A model generated the notes under the pieces. The model saw only the letters and a list, made by a program, of their open reading frames with translations, ran no database searches and had not been told where the DNA came from. This document shows positions 15,250-24,800 of a DNA stretch of 64,000 nucleotides, piece by piece. A program made the position numbers and the translations under genes. Location: NCBI GenBank assembly GCA_910576335.1, contig CAJTIU010000003.1:1-64000 (forward strand), written 5' to 3'. Numbering within the stretch: the stretch's first letter is position 1; each line of letters begins with the position of its first letter. The stretch comes from Lachnospiraceae bacterium (GTDB taxonomy: Bacteria > Bacillota > Clostridia > Lachnospirales > Lachnospiraceae).

Positions 15250-17196
15250 ATGAAGCGAATAACAGCATTATTATGTATTGCGAGCATGACTGTTCTAATG
15301 ACAGCGTGTGCGGAAAAAGGGACAGATTACAGTAACCAGACCCTCACGGGAAAGGTGACGGCAGTTGATGGTACAAAGGTAACGATGCGGCTTGGGGAAC
15401 TCAGTGAACAGGAGACCCCTCAGAAGGAGGAAGCGGCGGAAGGCTCGCAGGGAGAAACACTTGCAGCAAAAGGAGAAGGGAACGGGGAAAGCGACGGGCA
15501 GTCACCGCCAGAGATGCCGTCAGGAGAAGCGCCAACTGATAATGCAGAGGGAGACGCTCCGCCGGAGAAACAGTCCGGAGGCGGAGAAAGCCAGACTCCG
15601 CCGGAGATGCCGTCTGGGAGCGGAGAAAGCCAGACTCCGCCGGAGATGCCGTCTGGAAACGGGGAGAGCCAGACCCCGCCGGAGGCACCGTCCGGGGACG
15701 GAGAAAGTAGTGGGCAGACTCCGCCAGAGATGCCGTCTGGAGGAGGGGACATGACGCCCCCTGGCGGCAATATGGGAATGAATCATTTTACTCCGGGTGA
15801 AGAGAGCGCTGTACTGGATTTTGACGGAGCAGAGATCAAGGTGGAGACCGGAATGGAAACAAAGGATGGTTCCATGGATGATATTGCAAAGGACTGTATT
15901 CTTATCGTGGAGACGGGAGACCATAATGCGGTCAGAACCGTTACGGTAAAAATGTCAGACGGTGCGGGAATGCCGGGCGGCGGTTTCGGAGGCTCCGGCG
16001 AGGTGACGCAGGGAACAGCGGCCAATACGATTGATTCTGACGGCAAGGCTTCGGACTGTACTTACATTTCCGAAGGGGACGATGAAAATGCCTTGCGGGT
16101 GGACGGTGCAGCCGCCACCCTGTCAGGAATTACGGTGGAGAAGCCAAAAGGGGCGTCTTCTAACACAGAAGATGGGGATTTTTACGGAATGAATGCAGCG
16201 CTGCTTGCCACGAATGAGGCGGTTGTCACTATTACGGATTCTACGATTACGTCATCAGCACAGAATGGAAACGGTGTATTCAGCTATGGCAGCGGAACGA
16301 CGGTAAATATCTCGGATTCCAGGATTACAACAACTGCGGATAATTCAGGAGGAATCCAGACAACGGGAGGGGGAACTACCAATGCTTCCAACCTGACCAT
16401 TGAGACATCTGGCAATTCTTCGGCGGCAATCCGGTCTGACAGGGGCGGCGGAACGGTCATCGCAGATGGGGGAAGTTATACGTCAAACGGGTATAATTCA
16501 CCGGCAGTCTATTCCACTGCGGATATTACGGTTAAGGATGCGGCGCTTACGGCAAATAATTCGGAAGCGCTTGTTATAGAAGGGAAAAATTCCATTTTGC
16601 TGGAAAATTGTGAAGTGAGCGGAAATATGAGTGATACGAAGGGTTCCAGTTCAGATGAGAACGTGCACAATGTGATGATCTACCAGTCAATGTCCGGAGA
16701 TGCGGATGTCGGAACATCTACATTTTCCATGACTGGGGGAACACTGCTGTCCAATAATGGGGATATGTTCTATGTCACGAATACCCACTGTATCCTTAAG
16801 CTGTCGGGAACAGAGCTGGTCCAGAAGGACAAGGAAGGATATTTGCTGAATGTGACAGGCAACAGTGCGGACCGGGGCTGGGGAACGGCAGGTAAAAATG
16901 GCGGACAGGTGGAATTTACTGCGGATCATCAGAAGCTGGAGGGAGATATTGTGGTTGATTCGATCTCTTCGCTGGATATGACGCTCTCGGGAAAAAGCGA
17001 GTTTAGGGGAACGGTTAATATTGTTGATAATGAACAGGGCGGGGAGGCTGTGGCCGACAATGTGGTAGTAACCGTTGAAGCTGGCAGTACCTGGATCCTT
17101 ACCGGAGACTGTACAGTGACTTCGGTTGATAAGAAAGGGGACATTGATTTTAATGGGTACACGATTAAGCTTGCGGATGGGAGTGAGATGAAATAA
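15250..17196 (+). CDS. Beta-helix surface lipoprotein with Pro-rich repeat linker
   Basis: 648 residues. The N-terminus is a lipoprotein signal with lipobox LMTAC (Cys at about 20), so it should be anchored outside the membrane. A short domain follows (TGKVTAVDGTKVTMRLG), then a Pro/Glu/Ser linker of repeated SQTPPEMPSG-type units (about 85-175). From about 255 to the end the sequence is a run of short beta-strand repeats rich in Thr, Asn and Gly (VTITDSTITSS, VNISDSRITTT, SNLTIETSGN), typical of right-handed parallel beta-helix proteins of the pectate-lyase-like fold. No catalytic motif stands out, so adhesin or polysaccharide-binding/cleaving roles are both possible. Start ATG 15250 follows GGAAAGGAG. 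It lies directly before the broken AraC regulator and the giant glycoside hydrolase, and may be part of the same glycan-use region. Confidence 0.8.
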   Translation: MKRITALLCIASMTVLMTACAEKGTDYSNQTLTGKVTAVDGTKVTMRLGELSEQETPQKEEAAEGSQGETLAAKGEGNGESDGQSPPEMPSGEAPTDNAEGDAPPEKQSGGGESQTPPEMPSGSGESQTPPEMPSGNGESQTPPEAPSGDGESSGQTPPEMPSGGGDMTPPGGNMGMNHFTPGEESAVLDFDGAEIKVETGMETKDGSMDDIAKDCILIVETGDHNAVRTVTVKMSDGAGMPGGGFGGSGEVTQGTAANTIDSDGKASDCTYISEGDDENALRVDGAAATLSGITVEKPKGASSNTEDGDFYGMNAALLATNEAVVTITDSTITSSAQNGNGVFSYGSGTTVNISDSRITTTADNSGGIQTTGGGTTNASNLTIETSGNSSAAIRSDRGGGTVIADGGSYTSNGYNSPAVYSTADITVKDAALTANNSEALVIEGKNSILLENCEVSGNMSDTKGSSSDENVHNVMIYQSMSGDADVGTSTFSMTGGTLLSNNGDMFYVTNTHCILKLSGTELVQKDKEGYLLNVTGNSADRGWGTAGKNGGQVEFTADHQKLEGDIVVDSISSLDMTLSGKSEFRGTVNIVDNEQGGEAVADNVVVTVEAGSTWILTGDCTVTSVDKKGDIDFNGYTIKLADGSEMK

Positions 17197-17367
17197 CTTT
17201 TAACATCTTTTAGGTAGCCCCAGTCAGTTTCCTGTGATATACTTTCAATATGATACCAGGGTCGAAAGGTTCATGAATGACATGCCCGCATGTTGATACA
17301 TGACTTGGGGATCCGTAAAAACATGAAATAGTAAAACAAACACTGTCTGGAAAGGGGAGTTGGAAAG

Positions 17368-18614
17368 ATGTTCCGTCAATTTTTTGTGGAACAGATGATT
17401 GGATTGATCCACACATCCTTCCACATTATAGATGAGAAGAATGAGCCGGTACGCACATACGGCACCAGAAAGATTGAAGAGGATTTCTTTGAAAGGAATT
17501 CGGGGCTTTTGAAGAATATTCAGCTTGGAGTAACCGGAGATTATCCGGTTATTTTAATGGAAGAAACGCGGGTTTTTGTCATATTTTCAAAAGGGATGCA
17601 AAGAGGACAGGTCATGGTGGCAGGGCCGGTGACGGAGGGTCCGCTATCTACTGCGGAAATCATGAGATACCATGAACGTTACGGGATGGAGGAAAGTCAG
17701 GAGTATATCCCGGCGGTCTGTCCTTTAAACAGATTCATATCTGGAGTCCTTCTGGTCCACTGGCATCTGACAGGAGAGGAGATGACGGCGGCGCAGTTAT
17801 GGGAGAAGAATAAGGAACATTATATTCCGACTGTGAATATGCCAAACAGAATTTCCCGCGACATTTTTGAACGACTGGAGAATCCGGGGATGCACAATCC
17901 TTACGAACAGGAATTAAGAGAGCTTGAAAGTATTGAAAAAGGAGATGTCCGGTCGCTTGCCAGAAGTATCTCGGAGGTCTATGAAGGGGAGATCGGAATT
18001 CTGGCAAAGAACCCGCTCAGGTCACAGAAAAATATCGCTGTGGGTAATATTACACTGGCTTCCAGGGCGGCAATCCGGGGCGGTGTGAGTGTGGAACAGT
18101 CGTTTTCCCTGGCAGACAGCCTGATCAGGCAGGTAGAGGAAATCAGCAGTGTGCCAGAGGTGGAGGCATTCAAAAGAGAAGCCCAGTATACCTATGCCCG
18201 ACTGGTGAGCTCGGGAAATGCTGCAGGGAAAGAGAAACGAAAAATAGGAGGGGGGGGGGGGAAAATCCACTAGTTGCCCGGACAAAGAACTATATTTTTA
18301 ATCATTTGCATGACACGATACAGATTGTAGACATTGCAAAGGAGATGAAGGTGAATGCAGATTATCTTTCCCATGTATTCAGCACTTCGGAGAATATGAC
18401 GATTACAGAATACATCCGGCAGGAGAAGATCCGCAGAGGGGAAAATCTTTTGAAATATTCGGATTATGCAATCCGGGATATTGCGTTCTATCTTGGGTTC
18501 TGCTCACAGAGCCATTTTACAAAAGTGTTCCGGCAGATCGCAGGAATAAGCCCTAATGCCTACCGGAAAAAGTTTGGCTGCAGGAAAGGATGGAATATAA
18601 AAGATAAGGTTTGA
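17368..18614 (+). pseudogene. AraC-family regulator, out of frame at a G12 tract (likely phase-variable)
   Basis: Two frames together make one regulator. Frame 1 (17368-18273, 301 residues, ATG behind AAGGGGAGTTGGAAAG) holds the N-terminal sensor part and ends within 4 codons after a run of twelve G. The other frame is open from the G-run to 18614 and encodes ENPLVARTKNYIFNHLHD, then a normal AraC double helix-turn-helix (DIAKEMKVNADYLSHVF ... IRDIAFYLGFCSQSHFTKVF). A tract of G13 or G10 would join them into a protein of about 415 residues. With G12 the DNA-binding domain is lost unless frameshifting or slippage occurs. A sequencing error in the homopolymer is the main alternative. Neighbours suggest control of the lipoprotein or the GH30-GH43 enzyme. 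Confidence 0.85.
18250..18261. repeat. Homopolymeric G12 tract inside regulator gene
   Basis: Twelve consecutive G bases, preceded by AGGA, at the junction between sensor and DNA-binding halves of the AraC-type gene. Runs of this length in coding DNA are prone to slipped-strand mispairing; one added or two lost bases restores the full frame. Confidence 0.95.
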
Positions 18615-18839
18615 TAAATAAATAAGAAACGTGATAAAAGACAAAGATGTGTGATATATAGTGCGCCTGTCCTCTTCTATACTGAAGGAAACAAAAAGCA
18701 TGAAAAGCACTGCATCTGTGCATCTGGCAAATGCTGATCAGCCGGCGGACGGCATGAACGGATGACGGAGCTGTGGTTTTGAGTGCGGGTTGTTTGGAGA
18801 CCTTTTATAAAGGAATATTCCGGAAAGTGAGGAGAAGAT

Positions 18840-21800
18840 ATGAAGCGATTTAGAAGAGGAATTGCAGCAGCAGCGGCGGTTACACTTTGTCTGACATCCA
18901 TACCGGTAAGCGGGCTTTCAGTTCAGGCAGCCGGGGAAGAGAAACCGGACAGGACCGTGAAGCTTCAGCCAGCCAGCGCGTCACCGTTTAACGATACGGA
19001 TAATGACGGCTTTGGCGAGTTCGAGGGATGGGGGACGTCCCTGTGCTGGTGGGCAAACCGAATCGGATATGATGATACGCTGACAGCGGAGGCTGCAAAG
19101 GTATTCTACAGTGATGAGGGGCTGGATATGAATATCGGCCGCTATAATGTGGGAGGCGGTGACCTTGTCGGGGATCCGAAGGTGATGGAAGTAAATCCAA
19201 AAGCCCAGATGTATGACCTTGAAACAGAAGGGCGTATGCCGACTTATGAAGGAACCAGCATGAAGGTTGAGAGCAATTCTGCGATGTCAGAGGTGGCCTT
19301 CACATCCTCAGATGCTGACTTTGGTTTTACAAAGGGTGCAAAAGTCGGGACATTTAAGAAAATTGGCTGGATTAATAAGTTAGGCGATACAGTTGGCCAG
19401 GGAGACAATCTTAAGTACACAGTGAATGTAGGAGAAGCGGGAGTATATACTGTGAAGCTGCTTCTGACATTGACTGGAAAAAATGAACGTGATGTGGCAA
19501 TCCGCGTGAATAATGAAGAGAGTAGTGATAAAGTTATTGATACTGATGCTATTAATAATAACTATATGATTGCCAGTGGAAATAATAATATGCTCTTTGC
19601 CGTACCAATTTCTGAAGTGGAACTGAGGGCAGGAGAAAACACTATAAATATTGCAGGCGTGAAAGACTGGACGCTGGATTTCGTAAAGATGGCAGTCATC
19701 AAAAAGGGTGAGGAAGGAATCGTCCCGGATGAGGGATTCTTACACAGCCCTCACATTACCCGTTCCGATTCTGCGGTTCCGGGATATGCTACGGATGTAA
19801 CGAAGATTGATATAAGTAAGAAGTCGCTGGAAGATTATCAAAAGGAATTTACCAGAGTAGATGAGACATGCGGATATGCATGGAATTATGACTGGGATGC
19901 GGACAAGAATCAAATGAATATTCTGAAAGCAGTGGCAGCAGCCAGTGGACAGGACTTCATTGCAGAGGCATTTTCAAACTCACCGCCGTACTTTATGACT
20001 GTAAGCGGATGTAGCTCGGGACACTCAAATTCTAGCAAGGACAATCTCCGTGCTGATTCCTATGAGGCTTTTGCGGCATATATGGCAGATGTAATTGAGC
20101 ACTGGAATAAGGAAGGAATCATTACATTCCAGAGCGCTACTCCGATGAATGAGCCTGATACAAGTTACTGGGGCGCTAACAGCAATAAGCAGGAAGGGTG
20201 TCATTTTGACCCGGGAGAGTCACAGTCAAAGATTATTGTGGCATTGCAGAAGGAGCTTGCGGCCAAGGGGCTTGGAAATATTATCTTGTCAGGGACAGAT
20301 GAAACAAGCATTGATACAGCCATTACTTCCTATAACAACCTCACAGATGAGGCGAAGACGGCTATTACCAGAATAGATACTCATACATACGGTGGATCAA
20401 AACGCGCCGAGCTGAGCAAACTGGCAGAGGAGTCAGGGGAGAATCTGTGGATGTCTGAGGTAGACGGATCCTACACAGCCGGAACAAACGCGGGACAGAT
20501 GTCTCCGGCTCTTGGGCTTGCGAAGCAAATGATGAAGGATGTTAATGGACTCAGGTCCAGCGCATGGATATTCTGGAATGCAATTGATATGCATGTGGAT
20601 CAGAAGGTGACTACCACAAGTGATGCAGACTGGGCGTCACTGGATGCTATTTATCAAAAGCATGATAATATGAACAAAGCAATCTGGGGACTTGCAATTG
20701 CTGACCATGACAATAAGGAGATTGTTCTGACTAAAAAGTATTATGCTTACGGACAGTTTTCAAGATATATTCGTCCGGGCTATTCGATTATTAGTTCCAG
20801 TGATGATACGTTAGCGGCTTATGATCCCAAGAGCAAAAAGGTGGTCGTTGTGGCCGTGAATACGGCAGCAGAAGACCAGAACTGGAGATTCGATCTGTCC
20901 AGCTTTTCCAAAATGGGAAGTAAGGTAACTGCAATCCGAACAAGCGGCAGCATGGATGACGGAGAAAACTGGAAGGATGTATCAGCCGAGGCAGGCGCAA
21001 TTACAGTAGATCCGGACAAGCTTTGCCTTACAGCAGTTCTGAAGGGCAATTCCATTACCACTTATACCGTTGAGGGTGTGGAGTACGATCCTGATAAAGA
21101 GGACATTGTAGAGGTTGAGGATGTAAACGGCTATACAGTTGCAGGAGTACCGCCTGTATTACCAACTGAGGTAACGGTCACTACCAATAAGGGGAATGCA
21201 TCAAAGAAGGCTGTTTCCTGGGATTTTGAAAATGCAGACTTTACAGGGGACACAGAGGTGAGTGGTTCTGTAGACGGAACCTTCGTTGAGGCTAAAGCAA
21301 AGGTGAAGATTGTAGAGCCGAATACAACCTATTATATTGACTGTAACAATCTGGATTCACCAACCTATGCTGAAGTAAACAGCTATGCAGAACTTCTGAA
21401 TCAGAAGGCAGACCAGAAATATACGGACGGCTCCTGGGGGTATGTGGATGACTATGGAGTACATAATGGAGACAAGAAGGATCCGTATGATGTGGGATGG
21501 TATGCACAGAGCGGTCAGACCATTCAGTACAAGATACCGCTGGAGGCCGGCAAGTATCATGTGACCTTTGGATTTAAAGAATGGTGGAAGGACGGCAACA
21601 AGTCCAGAAAGATGTCAGTGTCGGCAACTCCAGAAGGAGGAACGGCACAGCAGCTTGGAATATCCAACACATGGGAAGGCAGCAACTGGTGGAATCAGGA
21701 TACCTATAACCTGACCTGCGAAAAGGATGGTGTAGTAACCTTTGCGCTTGCGAAGGAAAGTGGTCAGCCTGACCCGGCACTTTCCTTTATAAAAATAAGC

Positions 21801-24800
21801 AAGGCATTCAATACTGAAGGATTACAGGACGCCCTGTCACGGGCAGCAGCAGATAGAAGCAAGTATACAGGAGAAGAGCTGAAGAAGCTGGATGCAACGC
21901 TTGCAGAGGCAAGCAGCCTTCTGATAAAATCATCTACTACGCAGGCTCAGTTGGATGCAGTGTATAGCAAGCTGAAGGAAGTGTATACTCCTTCTTATAC
22001 GTCTATTACCGGCACGAAGGGAGACCGTCTGTTCGATAATAATGGAAAGAAAATCCAGGCTCACGGCGGACAGATTCAAAAATTTACGGTAAATGGCAAA
22101 ACCAAATACTACTGGTACGGAGAGGATAAGACAAACGGATACCGTCCGGTTACTGGCGTTCATCTGTATACCTCAGAGGATCTGTATAACTGGACAGACG
22201 AAGGAGTTGCTTTGAAATGTATTCCAGTATCAGAGAAGGATTACGGCAAAGACCAGGAAGAGGGATATAAGGCTGATCTGTCGATCTTTGAGACAGACGA
22301 ATATTTCAAGAACCTTTACAGTGAATATAAGGATAAGGCTCCGGATGATACGAAGAATTATACAAGCAAATTAGAAGAAGTGTACTGGAACCTTGCAGAG
22401 GACCGTACCGTTATGGAACGTCCAAAGGTTCTGTATAATGACAAAACGGGAAAATATGTAATGTGGTTCCATGCAGACGGACGTACGCCTACGAATACTG
22501 CAGACTACGGAAAGGCAAGAGCAGGTATCGCGGTCAGCGATAACCCCGCAGGTCCATTTAAGCTGTTAGGCACCTATCTGCTTCATGACAGCAAGGATGC
22601 AGACCATAGCTGGGATGAAGAAGGCGGACACCTCCGTGACATGAATCTCTTTAAGGATGACGACGGACAGGGATATGTTGTGTATTCCTCAGATGGAAAC
22701 CTTACGACCTACATCGCAAAGCTTAATGCAGATTATACCGGACTGATTACAGACCGTGAGAAGGCAGCCGAAGGTACAGGCAAGCCTGTAGAAGAACTGA
22801 GGGCTTCTGATTACACGAGAAACTTTATCGGCGCATCCAGGGAAGCGCCGGCCATGTTCAAATATAAAGGGAAATACTACCTGATTAATTCAGGATGTAC
22901 GGGCTGGAATCCGAACAAAGCACAGTACGCAGTGGCTGACCATCCGCTAGGACCATGGACAGTCATGGGAGATCCCTGTGTCGGAGACACGAAGGGAACC
23001 ACCTTTGATACCCAGAGCACCTGCGTATTCCCGGTGGATGCCGAGAATGGCAAATTTATTTACATGGGAGACCGTTGGTTTAATCCAGACAATGGCGGGG
23101 ATCTGAGTGATTCCAGATATGTATGGCTGCCGGTAGAATTTCTTCCGAATAACAGGCTGCAGCTTAAGAGCTACGAAAACTGGACATTAAAAGAGCTGGA
23201 AAATAAGGCAAGCTTTGAGGTGGCCAGCAAGCTTACATCCAGTGTGAAATCCGCAGCAGAGATTAAAGAGGGCCTTCTGCCAAAGACAGTCATGATTAAC
23301 TATGGCGGAAATACGGAGGATGTTGAAAAAGAGGTTACATGGACCTTTGATAATTACGATCCGGAAAAACTGGGTATCGTAGATGTAAAAGGTACTCTGA
23401 CAGACGGAAAGCGGGAGTTTACACATCCGATTTCGATTGTAAATCCGAAGCTTATGTATTTCTTCGACTGCGGAGCAGAGGAGTCACAGTACTATGACAC
23501 GATTGCAGAAGCACTGGGGGGACGACTGAGGAATAAGACGCCGGATGGGAAATATACCGAAACAACGAAAGCGGGATATACCGGCATAACTGAAGAAGAA
23601 GATAAAGACAATGCTGACATTGGACACCGTGGAGGAGACAATTATCTTTCCACCGGATGGTGGGCAAAGGGCGGAAAGAACATTGAGTACGCATTTGACC
23701 TTAAGCCAGGTACTTACACGGTAGCGGCAGGGTTCCAGGAGTGGTGGAATACAGGCAGACCGTCGAAGATGACAGTCAAGTCTGGAGAGCAGACGATTGC
23801 CGAGAAACAATTTACAGTTCAGGGCAGCAGTACAGATCTTCAAGTGAACCAGAGCTTTGAGGTAACGGAAGCAACTGCAGGGAAGATTGCTGTAACCATT
23901 AGCAAGACTGGTAATCCGGATCCGGTAATCAGCTGGATTGCAATTATTAACGATGGCGCAACAGAGGAATTCCTTGCAGAGGCCGAAGCGTTGTCTAAGA
24001 AGATTGCAGACGCAAGGAAGACTAATGGGGCAGGCTATACGCAGGAAAGTTTCACAGCACTGCAGACGGCAATTGAAACTGCAGCGGCAGCACTTGAGGC
24101 ATCTACAGCAAAAGAAGAGCTGACTGCAGCAGAGGAAGCATTACAGGCTGCAATAGGCGGACTGAAAAAGCTAAATAAGGATGTGTTAAATGCAGAAATT
24201 GCCAGAGTAAAGGATCTGCAAGAAGACGGCTATACAGTAACAAGCTGGAGAGCAATGCAGGAGGCGCTTAAGACCGCAAATCAGTTGATTGAGAATTCGG
24301 TATCACAGGCAGTTAGCCAGGAGGAGGCCGATGCGGCAGCAGACGCATTAAGTAAGGCGCTTGCGGCATTGGTAAGGATTGACAAATTAAAAACTGAAAT
24401 TGATCGTGCGAAAACAAGAATTCCAGAAGATTATGCTGACAAGCCGGCTGAATGGAAGGCAATGCAGGAGGCGCTTCAAGCAGCCGAGATTGTGCTGGCG
24501 AAAGCTGATGCCACACAGGCGGAAGTTGATCAGGCAGCTTCAGCGCTTAATGTGGCTCTGACGAAGCTTGGAAGTAATAAGAATGCGTTAAGTGCAGCAA
24601 TTGACCGGACAAAAGGGCTGAAAGAGACGAATTATACGGCAAAAAGCTGGGCCGTACTTCAGGAGGCGCTTACAAAAGCGAATAATGTAATGGAGAGCGC
24701 GAAAGCTACGCAGGAGGAAGTAAATGCGGCAACCGCATCGTTAAGAGATGCGCTGGCAGCGCTTGTACGAGTAGACAAAGCAGGACTGCAGGCAGCAATC

